11,400 nt of DNA from Natrialbaceae archaeon (GTDB taxonomy: Archaea > Halobacteriota > Halobacteria > Halobacteriales > Natrialbaceae): the NCBI GenBank assembly GCA_003552885.1, contig PUPA01000023.1, forward strand, positions 1 through 11,400, given 5' to 3'. This document shows positions 1 to 5,495 of this stretch, one piece after another. Numbering within the stretch: position 1 is the first letter of the stretch; every line of letters starts with the position of its first letter. The position numbers and the translations under genes are program-made. The notes below the pieces were generated by a model, which saw only the letters and a list, made by a program, of their open reading frames with translations, was not told the DNA's origin and searched no databases.

Positions 1-99
1 GGCCTCCCCGTCGCCGTCGAACTCCTCGGCGAGCTCGGCCAGATACGAGGCAAGCGCCGATCTGTCGAGGCTGCCGGTCGACCGCGTCCGCTCTGCCAT
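1..99 (-). CDS. N-terminal part of an amphi-Trp domain-like protein (runs off the window)
   Basis: An ATG on the minus strand at 99-97 opens a frame with no stop up to the window edge. It encodes 33 residues starting MAERTRSTGSLDRSALASYL and continuing with an acidic AELAEEFDGDGEA stretch. Short haloarchaeal proteins with an amphi-Trp domain usually start this way: a brief polar segment, a Leu-Ser/Asp-Arg helix start, a 'YLxELAxxFxGDGE' helix, then a beta-strand. That domain has no firmly established biochemical role. The start is supported by an AT-rich box about 27 bases upstream, as for a leaderless haloarchaeal transcript. Only the first helix is visible, so the family call rests on a short pattern and could be wrong; that a gene starts here is more secure. 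It is divergent from the globin transducer gene. Confidence 0.55.
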   Translation of the reverse strand, partial: MAERTRSTGSLDRSALASYLAELAEEFDGDGEA

Positions 100-120
100 A
101 CGCCGTCGTCCGTTTCCGGT

Positions 121-131
121 CAAAAAAGTAT
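121..131 (-). promoter_or_regulatory. TATA-like promoter box for the gene leaving at base 1
   Basis: CAAAAAAGTAT on the plus strand reads ATACTTTTTTG on the minus strand and is centred about 27 bases ahead of the ATG at 99. It is the only A/T-rich run in its GC-rich surroundings. The spacing fits an archaeal TATA box with a leaderless message. Confidence 0.5.
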
Positions 132-302
132 GGGCGACGAACGCCGTGTAAACCGGTCTTACTCCCGTCGGCGCTCGTGACGGACGTCGGCCGACGACCG
201 AACACAGGCGCGCTCGTGGCTACCGGCGTCGGCTCGACCGCCACGTCCGTCGGCTCGATGCCGTCGTCGCATTCGGATCGGTCTTTCGACCGGACACAAC
301 AG

Positions 303-310
303 TTAAAAAT
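303..310 (+). promoter_or_regulatory. TATA-like promoter box for the globin transducer
   Basis: TTAAAAAT lies about 25 bases upstream of the ATG at 331 and is the only A/T-rich block in the region. This spacing implies a message with almost no leader and supports the ATG over a TTG at 310, which would lie inside the box. An 8-bp palindrome, TACCGGTA (324-331), overlaps the first base of the start codon. Confidence 0.55.
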
Positions 311-330
311 TGTTCCGCTCATGTACCGGT

Positions 331-1968
331 ATGGATCCGGAACGGACGTTCGGCCACGGCGGCTACAACCAGTTCGTCGACGCCGACGAACTCGTCGAGG
401 GGATCGGACTCGACGAGGCGGAGATCGGGTGGCGAAAGGAGTTCATCGGGTTCGGAGAGGAGGACGCGAGCCGGCTCGAACGCCTCCGACCGGTGTTGAG
501 CGATCACCGCGAGGAGATCGCCGAGGACTTCTATGCGAACCTGGTCCAGTACGAGGAGGCCGTCGAGGTGATCGGCCGTTCGCCGAAGGACGTCCCCCAG
601 CTGAAACGGACCCAGCAGGCGTATCTCCTCTCGCTCGCGAGTGGCACCTACGACAGGGAGTACTTCAAAAACCGCGCCCGGATCGGGAAGCTCCACGAGC
701 TCATCGACATGCCCCTCAAACAGTACGTCGGGCAGTACGGTGTCTACTACGATCTCATCTTCGAGCGGGTGATGAACGACCGGGTCCAGCAGGCGGTCGT
801 CGACGAGCTCGAAGAGTGGGCCGACCGCCGGGAGGCCGACCGGGAGGAGCCGGGCGCGCTAGCCCGTCTTCTGGGATCCGGGAGCGAGGATGAGGAGCTG
901 TTCGACGATGCCTTAGAGGAGGCGATCCGGGAGGCGGTCGACGAGGGGATGCGCGAGTTGCTCTCGCTTCTCCGGATCATGAACCTCGACATGCAGGTCG
1001 CCGCGGACACGTACGTCGACTCCTACGCCGAGGAGCTAGAGCGGGCGGTAGACCGCCGCGACGAGCTGGCGACCGAGGTCGAAGAGGAGGTCGAGGCGCC
1101 GATCCTCGAGCTCCACGAGGCGAGCCAGGACGTCGCCGGGCGGGCCGAGCGGATAAGCGGGCTGACCGACCGCCAGGCCGAGGACGTCAGCCGGGCGGCC
1201 ATGGAGCTCTCGGACGTCAGCGCCGCCGTCGAGGAGGTCGCCTCGATCGCCGACGAGGCCAGCGCGGCGAGCGAGCGGACCGAGACCCTCGCGGCCTCGG
1301 GCACCGAGTCGGCCGACGGGGCCCTCGCCGCGCTGGAAGAGATCGAGGCGGCCACCGAACGGGTCAGCACCGCGGCCAACGAGCTCGAAGCCCGCACCGA
1401 GGCGATCGACGACGTCGTCGACCGGATCGACGAGCTCGCAAAGCGCACGAAGGTGCTGGCGACGAACGCGAACATCGAGGCCTCCCGGGCCTCCGGGGAG
1501 AGTTCGACCCTCGGGGTGATCGCCGAGGAGGTGATGTCGTTCTCCGAGCGGGCCCGGGAGGATCTAGACGAGATCGCGACCGCCGTCGAGGAGGTCCGGA
1601 CCGACGCCGAGGGGATGGTCGACACCGCGGAGGGCACCGTCGAGCACGTCGCCGACGGCACGGACCGGGTCAGAGAGACCGTCGACGACCTCGATGCGAT
1701 CCACGACTCCGCGGAGACGACCGCCGCGGGGATGGAAGACGTCGTGGCCGCGACGGACCAGCAAGCAGAGAGCGTCGAGCTGATCGCCACCACCGTCGAG
1801 GAGGTCGCTCGCTCGGCCGAGACCGCCGCCGAGGAGGCTGAAGGAGCCGCGGCAGCCAGCCAGGAGCAGGCGGCGAGCATCAGGGAGGTCGCCCGCTCGG
1901 TCCGCCGGCTCACCCAGGCCGAAGAGCTCGCCGAACCGCCGGTGTACGAGCGGTATCTCGGCGTGTGA
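331..1968 (+). CDS. hemAT: Soluble globin-coupled transducer (HemAT-like aerotaxis/oxygen sensor) with degenerate signalling tip
   Basis: This 545-residue cytoplasmic protein has an N-terminal sensor globin (about residues 20-235) fused to an MCP-type coiled-coil signalling domain (about 236-545), with no membrane segment or HAMP. The globin closely follows Halobacterium HemAT: IGLDEAEIGWR at 26-36, then ARIGKLHELI with the proximal haem-ligand His at residue 122, and AADTYVDSYAEELE before the coiled coil. In this family oxygen binding at haem changes CheA activity through CheW. Two things differ. A highly charged segment of about 40-50 residues (roughly 150-200) is inserted between the last two globin helices. 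The hairpin tip (about 368-410) reads ELAKRTKVLATNANIEASR and then SGESSTLGVIAEEVMSFSE, in place of the near-invariant EQTNLLALNAAIEAARAGE...GFAVVA pattern. The start is ATG 331, chosen from TATA spacing. It converges on the CbaC-like gene, 15 bases between the stops. Family assignment is firm; coupling to CheA is doubtful. Confidence 0.9.
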   Translation: MDPERTFGHGGYNQFVDADELVEGIGLDEAEIGWRKEFIGFGEEDASRLERLRPVLSDHREEIAEDFYANLVQYEEAVEVIGRSPKDVPQLKRTQQAYLLSLASGTYDREYFKNRARIGKLHELIDMPLKQYVGQYGVYYDLIFERVMNDRVQQAVVDELEEWADRREADREEPGALARLLGSGSEDEELFDDALEEAIREAVDEGMRELLSLLRIMNLDMQVAADTYVDSYAEELERAVDRRDELATEVEEEVEAPILELHEASQDVAGRAERISGLTDRQAEDVSRAAMELSDVSAAVEEVASIADEASAASERTETLAASGTESADGALAALEEIEAATERVSTAANELEARTEAIDDVVDRIDELAKRTKVLATNANIEASRASGESSTLGVIAEEVMSFSERAREDLDEIATAVEEVRTDAEGMVDTAEGTVEHVADGTDRVRETVDDLDAIHDSAETTAAGMEDVVAATDQQAESVELIATTVEEVARSAETAAEEAEGAAAASQEQAASIREVARSVRRLTQAEELAEPPVYERYLGV

Positions 1969-1983
1969 ACCGACCTCGACGGC

Positions 1984-2187
1984 TCACGCCGTCTCTGCGC
2001 CGTCGTGGCTCTCGCGATCCGGGAAGACCGCCCAGACGACGACGGCGGCGACGGCGACCACGCTGGCCGCGACGGCTGCCTCGATCGAGACGTCGATGCC
2101 GAACATCAAAAGCAGCGTTCGAAACTCCACGACCACCGGAATCATGAACGCGGCGAGGATCAGAAGCGAGCTCCGGGAGATCCGCAT
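1984..2187 (-). CDS. cbaC: CbaC-like small two-helix membrane protein of the ba3 oxidase cluster
   Basis: The product has 67 residues starting MRISRSSLLILAAFMIPVVV, with two hydrophobic segments (about 6-20 and 37-57) and an acidic tail ending in HDGAETA. Small proteins of this shape, with an MRxSR start, a VVVEFRTLL loop and an FGIDVS turn before the second helix, accompany ba3-type oxidase genes in haloarchaea and are called CbaC. Whether they belong to the enzyme or to its assembly is not known to me. The gene follows subunit I on the same strand after about 197 bases holding a TATA-like box, a 13-bp dyad and a 14-codon ORF whose stop overlaps this ATG (TGATG). A GTG immediately upstream (2190) is an alternative start. 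A purine-rich GGGGGAG just upstream may assist initiation. The family call rests on pattern memory plus context. Confidence 0.6.
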   Translation of the reverse strand: MRISRSSLLILAAFMIPVVVEFRTLLLMFGIDVSIEAAVAASVVAVAAVVVWAVFPDRESHDGAETA

Positions 2188-2231
2188 CACTCCCCCACCC
2201 CGGTCACCGTTCGTGTGTGTTCGTCGGTCAT
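2187..2231 (-). CDS. Possible 14-codon leader ORF ahead of the CbaC-like gene
   Basis: An ATG at 2231-2229 opens a frame encoding MTDEHTRTVTGVGE. Its TGA (2189-2187) shares a base with the ATG of the CbaC-like gene, giving TGATG. The ATG lies about 31 bases from a TATA-like box, so on a near-leaderless message it would be the first start codon met and the CbaC-like gene could be translated by re-initiation. It is out of frame with the downstream gene. It is very short and may be chance; I recognise no family. Confidence 0.25.
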   Translation of the reverse strand: MTDEHTRTVTGVGE

Positions 2232-2236
2232 TCGTG

Positions 2237-2249
2237 TACTGAGTCAGTA
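2237..2249. promoter_or_regulatory. Perfect 13-bp dyad TACTGAGTCAGTA (candidate operator)
   Basis: TACTGA and TCAGTA are perfect 6-bp arms around a single central base. The dyad lies between the TATA-like box (2258-2267) and the ATG at 2231 on the minus strand, so it would cover the region just upstream of transcription start. A site of this kind placed there would suit a dimeric repressor. No regulator is assigned, and a chance dyad of this size somewhere in an 11-kb window is not rare. Confidence 0.35.
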
Positions 2250-2257
2250 GCCCCGTG

Positions 2258-2267
2258 AAAGTATAGA
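2258..2267 (-). promoter_or_regulatory. TATA-like box upstream of the CbaC-like gene
   Basis: On the minus strand the sequence reads TCTATACTTTC, about 31 bases ahead of the ATG at 2231 and about 75 ahead of the CbaC-like start. It suggests that this gene can be transcribed separately from the main oxidase operon. The box is weak compared with the other boxes in the window. Confidence 0.35.
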
Positions 2268-2384
2268 TGCGAGCCGATTCTCAGTTATCGGGAACGGGTT
2301 CGAGGAGGGCTGAAAGCGGCGATCGTGGTACTTTCGCGCTTCGAACTGGTAGCGTCTTCGCGCCCGGGGTCGGGCGGCGGATCG

Positions 2385-4133
2385 CTACCGCGAGAGCGCC
2401 CCTTCCGTGGCCAGCTGTGCGAGGACGACCAGGGTGTCGAGGCTCATCGGGAACGCCCGTCCGCCCGGACCGAGCAGGCCGCCGCGGTCGATGATCGACG
2501 CCAGCGGCAGGGTGTACGCGAGCACCACGAGCACGATCGCGATCACCGTCCACAGCTTGAGGTTGTCGAGGACGAGCGGGGAGTCCTCCGGACCCGACAG
2601 CGGCTCGGGGATGGCGTTGGCCCCGATCTCCGAGGACTTTCCGTTCAGCGCGGTGCCGATCACGACGACGAGGAAGATCGCCACGGAGAGGGTGAGCAGG
2701 GTCCCCCCGAGGGCGATCTGGATGTTCAGCTCGCCGACCGAGCCGACGCCGGCCTCGAACTCGAAGCCGTCGTACCACGGCTCGGCGGTCCGACGCGGGA
2801 TGCCGAGCAGGCCGGCCCGGTGCATCGCGTTCGACATGAACGTCATGCCGACGAACCAGAGGACGACCTGGACGAGCGCGAGGGGCCTGCTGAACAGCTT
2901 CCGTCCCGTAAGCTGGGGCAGGAACCAGTACGTCGCCGCCATGAACGTCAGCGCGACTGCCGTGCCGACGGTGAGGTGGAAGTGACCGGGCACCCAGAAG
3001 CTGTTGTGCACGAGGTAGTTGATGTTCATGCCGGCGTTTATCATCCCCGAGAAGCCACCGGCGGCGAACATGAGCCCCGCCAGAGCCATCCCGGTGAACG
3101 TCGGGTTCCCCCACGGGAGCGCCTTCAGCCAGCCGAAGCGTCCCTCCCCGCCGCGCTGGCGGGCGCCGTGTTCCATGCTCGCGACGACGGTGAACGCCGT
3201 CAGCAGGCTGGGCAACAGCAGGAACATCGTGTTGGTCATCGCGATGAACTTAAATCCCTCCGAGATGCCGGGGTCGAGATACTGGTGGTGGATCCCGGTC
3301 GGCACCGAGAGGATCAGAAAGAGGATGAAGACGACACGTGCGAGCGGGTCGCTGAACAGCCGGCCGCCGGAGATCTTCGGCAAGAGGAGATACCACATCA
3401 TGTACGCCGGCATCAGCCAGAAGTAGACGACCGGATGGCCGAAGAACCAGAACAGCGTCCGGGTGAGAAGCGGGTTGACGGTCTCGAGCAGGCCGAGCGA
3501 CCACGGCAACAGGAACGCGAGCACCGCGACGGCGACGCCCAGGGTCGCGATGTACCACATGAGCATCGTCGTCAACACCATGAACGTCGGCAGCGGGATC
3601 CGCTCGCCCGGGTTCTCCTGTTTCCAGACCCACCACGAGCGGAACCAGTCGGCGCCGGCGATCCAGGTGCCGACGATGAAGATCGCCAGCCCGAGGTAGA
3701 ACATCGGGTGTGCCTGCAACGGCGCGTAGAACGTAAAGAGGACGTCGGCGCTGATGTCGCCGACGACCGGCCAGTCGTCGACGAAGCCGGCGAGGATGGC
3801 GATGCCGGCCAGCGCCGTCCCGAAGCTCATCAGTCCGTACCACCCCCAGGTGAGCCGGAGGTTCTCGACGCCCCGATCCAGGCTCGTCGTCACCGCCCAG
3901 ACGAACACCCCCACCAGAAACCAGATAGTGAAGGCGATCACGAGGAACACCCCGTGGGTGGTCAACACGGTGTAGTAGGTGCCGGGTTCGCCGAACACCT
4001 CGACGACACCCGTCCGGTGTAACGTCTGGAGTAGCCCCATCAGCGCGCCGATCGCCAGCGAGACGAACGACACGTAAAACGCCGATCTGATGACCTTTGC
4101 CTCCGCCGGGAAGCGTTCGACGTACGTGCTCAT
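2385..4133 (-). CDS. cbaA: ba3-type cytochrome oxidase subunit I (haem-copper oxidase, B family)
   Basis: This 582-residue polytopic membrane protein is the catalytic subunit, which reduces oxygen to water and pumps protons. The metal ligands are visible. His60 (LTTHGVFL) is a likely low-spin haem b ligand. His233 with Tyr237 in GHPVVYFWLMPAY is the CuB ligand with the cross-linked Tyr. His282 and His283 in PTGIHHQYLDPG bind CuB. His384 (haem a3) and His386 (haem b) lie in VPGHFHLTVG. From 233 onward the numbering matches what I recall for Thermus ba3 subunit I. The GHPVVYFW pattern, with Tyr four residues after His, and the lack of a fused subunit III place it with B-type enzymes. Length is close to the family norm. 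The ATG lies one base after the subunit II stop (TAAaATG), so the two are surely cotranscribed and probably translationally coupled. The electron donor, expected to be a halocyanin-like blue copper protein, is not in the window. Confidence 0.96.
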   Translation of the reverse strand: MSTYVERFPAEAKVIRSAFYVSFVSLAIGALMGLLQTLHRTGVVEVFGEPGTYYTVLTTHGVFLVIAFTIWFLVGVFVWAVTTSLDRGVENLRLTWGWYGLMSFGTALAGIAILAGFVDDWPVVGDISADVLFTFYAPLQAHPMFYLGLAIFIVGTWIAGADWFRSWWVWKQENPGERIPLPTFMVLTTMLMWYIATLGVAVAVLAFLLPWSLGLLETVNPLLTRTLFWFFGHPVVYFWLMPAYMMWYLLLPKISGGRLFSDPLARVVFILFLILSVPTGIHHQYLDPGISEGFKFIAMTNTMFLLLPSLLTAFTVVASMEHGARQRGGEGRFGWLKALPWGNPTFTGMALAGLMFAAGGFSGMINAGMNINYLVHNSFWVPGHFHLTVGTAVALTFMAATYWFLPQLTGRKLFSRPLALVQVVLWFVGMTFMSNAMHRAGLLGIPRRTAEPWYDGFEFEAGVGSVGELNIQIALGGTLLTLSVAIFLVVVIGTALNGKSSEIGANAIPEPLSGPEDSPLVLDNLKLWTVIAIVLVVLAYTLPLASIIDRGGLLGPGGRAFPMSLDTLVVLAQLATEGALSR

Positions 4134-4134
4134 T

Positions 4135-4944
4135 TTACTCCTCCTCCGGCTCGCCGACCGTCAGCTGTCCGCTCTCGTCGACGGTCCGTTCCATCCCGTC
4201 TTCGACCGTGACGCTCCAGGAGTAGTCGTCGTCCTCGAGGGCGGCCGTGTCGACGGTGAACGTGACCTCCTCGGTCGACTGGCCGTCGACGGTGACGTCC
4301 TCGCTCTGTTCGTCGCCGTCGAACTCGAAGGCGAGAGTCGTCGACCGCTCCTGGTGGCGCTCGTTCGCGAGCGTGACGGTGATCTCCGCCTCCTCGCCGA
4401 CGTCGACCTGCTCGGGCGCGTCGACGGCGGGGATCTCGAAGAGGTCGAACTCCTCTTCGGGGTGGACGATGATCTCCCCTTCCATCTCGTGGTGGAGCTC
4501 CCCGCAGTACTCGTTACAGAGCAGGCCGTACTCGGTTGCCTCGTCGAACTCGACGGTCATCGTGGCGACCTCGCCGGGGATGACCATCGTGTTCACGTTC
4601 GTGCCGACGACGCTGAAGCTGTGGATCACGTCCTCGCTCGTGACGTAGAAGGTGACCTCGCTGTCCGCGGGCACTTCTATCGGCGGATCGGGGCTCCCGC
4701 CCGGCTCGTAGCTGAACTGCCAGGCGATGACGTTCACCTCGTACTCGTTCTCTCCGACCTGGTGAGTGCCGGTCTCGGAGAACCGTTCGTCCTCGCCCAG
4801 CGCGTCGGGATCGACGGTCTCCTCGGAGTCGTCGATCATCGCGATGCCGATGCCGACCGCGCCGTACGTGACCGTCGCGATGATCGCGACGATCAACACG
4901 AGCGCGGCGATCAGCCAGTACCGTTCGTACTGGTGGACGTTCAT
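4135..4944 (-). CDS. cbaB: ba3-type cytochrome oxidase subunit II (CuA) with extra C-terminal beta domain
   Basis: This 269-residue protein accepts electrons from the donor at a binuclear CuA centre on the outer face and passes them to subunit I. Residues 10-36 form one transmembrane anchor, as in ba3 enzymes rather than the two-helix A-type. The cupredoxin domain (about 67-165) carries all expected CuA ligands: His108 (DVIHSFSVVG), then Cys143, Glu145 (backbone), Cys147, His151 and Met154 in LLCNEYCGELHHEM. After residue 170 the protein continues for about 100 residues with VDVGEEAEITVTL...STTLAFEFDG...DYSWSVTVED, an alternating beta pattern like a CARDB/Ig-fold module not needed for CuA. 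The start is ATG 4944, overlapping the stop of the small upstream subunit gene as ATGA; it places the membrane helix directly after MNVHQYERYW. The frame continues upstream, but that stretch is an Arg-rich shadow of the neighbouring gene. Confidence 0.94.
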   Translation of the reverse strand: MNVHQYERYWLIAALVLIVAIIATVTYGAVGIGIAMIDDSEETVDPDALGEDERFSETGTHQVGENEYEVNVIAWQFSYEPGGSPDPPIEVPADSEVTFYVTSEDVIHSFSVVGTNVNTMVIPGEVATMTVEFDEATEYGLLCNEYCGELHHEMEGEIIVHPEEEFDLFEIPAVDAPEQVDVGEEAEITVTLANERHQERSTTLAFEFDGDEQSEDVTVDGQSTEEVTFTVDTAALEDDDYSWSVTVEDGMERTVDESGQLTVGEPEEE

Positions 4945-5129
4945 ACCACGCCCCCGGTAACGAGCGAGCCCACGACCGTCGGGTCGTTGCCGAGGAACTC
5001 GACGAAGTACATGAACAGCCACATGGCCACGAGCACCAGGAAGTAGAGCCCGATCAGTGCGAGCGTTCCCACCGGGTCGAACTCGTCGTGGCCGAGTTGT
5101 CGCTTCTGCTGCGGTTCTTCCAAGGCCAT
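4941..5129 (-). CDS. cbaD: Small single-helix oxidase subunit (subunit IIa/CbaD-like)
   Basis: This 62-residue protein has a charged cytoplasmic start (MALEEPQQKRQLGHDEFDP), one membrane helix (about 20-45, GTLALIGLYFLVLVAMWLFMYF) and a short tail. It is the first gene of the oxidase operon, and its stop overlaps the subunit II start (ATGA). Thermus ba3 oxidase contains a single-helix subunit IIa with a similar GxLAL...W...Y pattern, and haloarchaeal ba3 operons begin with small proteins of this type. The role is taken to be structural support of the subunit I/II complex. It could be a different small accessory subunit: the similarity covers one helix only. The ATG at 5129 is preceded by a TATA-like box 27-38 bases upstream, so the operon message should have a very short leader. 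Confidence 0.72.
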   Translation of the reverse strand: MALEEPQQKRQLGHDEFDPVGTLALIGLYFLVLVAMWLFMYFVEFLGNDPTVVGSLVTGGVV

Positions 5130-5155
5130 ATCACCACGTAGCTAACCACGGGCTC

Positions 5156-5167
5156 TTACTAAAATTC
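5156..5167 (-). promoter_or_regulatory. TATA-like box of the ba3 oxidase operon
   Basis: TTACTAAAATTC on the plus strand reads GAATTTTAGTAA on the minus strand, centred about 33 bases before the ATG at 5129. It predicts a leader of only a few bases for the cbaD-cbaB-cbaA message. Confidence 0.55.
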
Positions 5168-5198
5168 ACGGTTCTCAGGGTGTAGGAACGGGTGGGGT

Positions 5199-5205
5199 CT
5201 TTAAG
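5199..5205 (+). promoter_or_regulatory. TATA-like box of the divergent small membrane protein/P-type ATPase unit
   Basis: CTTTAAG is centred 28 bases upstream of the ATG at 5230, the spacing expected for a leaderless haloarchaeal gene. It lies about 40 bases from the oxidase operon box on the other strand, so both units could respond to one regulator bound between them. Confidence 0.6.
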
Positions 5206-5229
5206 TGTGAGCGCCCCTCAGTCACCGTC

Positions 5230-5430
5230 ATGTCGTCCGATGGATTCCCGCCGAGGGTGGCTGCAGTGATCGCGTTCTTGGCCATCTTCCCGGTCGTCGG
5301 CTACGTCCTGATCCGCCCGAGCACGATCGCCGCCGTCGCCGCGGTGAACGTCGTGTTGATCTCCGTCTCGCTGTACCTGCTCATGAGCCCGGCGGAGGGT
5401 GGGCCCCACGGCGAGCCGGAGGCGGCCTGA
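5230..5430 (+). CDS. Small two-helix membrane protein, possible ba3 oxidase accessory
   Basis: The 66-residue product starts MSSDGFPPRVAAVIAFLAIF. It has two hydrophobic segments (about 9-27 and 30-51), separated by the charged turn LIRPSTIAAVAAVNVV, and a Gly/Pro/Glu tail. I recall similar small haloarchaeal proteins, with a 'PRV' start, a second helix holding AAVNVVLI and an 'MSPxEGG' ending, being labelled cytochrome ba3 oxidase subunits; that assignment is from memory and needs a search. Position agrees: it is divergent from the oxidase operon across a 100-bp promoter region and is followed within 62 bases by a copper-type ATPase on the same strand. ATG 5230 sits 28 bases after a TATA box. 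No metal-binding motif is visible. Confidence 0.72.
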   Translation: MSSDGFPPRVAAVIAFLAIFPVVGYVLIRPSTIAAVAAVNVVLISVSLYLLMSPAEGGPHGEPEAA

Positions 5431-5438
5431 CCGCCACG

Positions 5439-5495
5439 ATGTCCGCGACGGACGAACGGACCACCGAACGCGACCCCCGACGGTTCTCGACGTGA
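5439..5495 (+). CDS. Possible 18-codon ORF linking the small membrane gene to the P-type ATPase
   Basis: An ATG eight bases after the preceding stop opens a frame encoding MSATDERTTERDPRRFST. Its TGA (5493-5495) overlaps the GTG taken as the ATPase start (GTGA). It is out of frame with the ATPase. It could be a short coupling ORF keeping ribosomes on the message up to a weak GTG start, a remnant of an older ATPase N-terminus after a frameshift, or chance. I know no family for it. Confidence 0.25.
   Translation: MSATDERTTERDPRRFST

Noticed and set aside
228..269. Two 21-bp direct copies sharing GTCGGCTCGA in the gap before the globin transducer
   Set aside because: Only two copies with about half of each unit conserved; common in GC-rich DNA full of GTCG words.
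279..292. Inverted repeat CGGTC-N4-GACCG upstream of the globin transducer promoter
   Set aside because: Arms of only 5 bp built of words frequent in this genome; not distinguishable from chance.
177..893. A long plus-strand open frame starting with GTG at 177, with an AT-containing stretch (GTGTAAACC) about 28 bases upstream
   Set aside because: Past base 331 it is an Arg-rich shadow of the globin transducer in another frame, unlike acidic haloarchaeal proteins, and the part before it shows no recognisable pattern.
1969..1983. A shared terminator between the convergent globin transducer and CbaC-like genes
   Set aside because: The 15-base gap has no stem-loop or T-run that I can see.
2325..4022. 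A long plus-strand open frame opposite oxidase subunit I
   Set aside because: It encodes a low-complexity Arg/Glu/His-rich product and lies antisense to a gene with all catalytic ligands; it results from the lack of stops in GC-rich antisense frames.
4090..5046. A 318-residue plus-strand frame opposite subunit II
   Set aside because: Antisense to the CuA gene, with Val/Asp/Leu-rich composition mirroring the real gene and no domain pattern.
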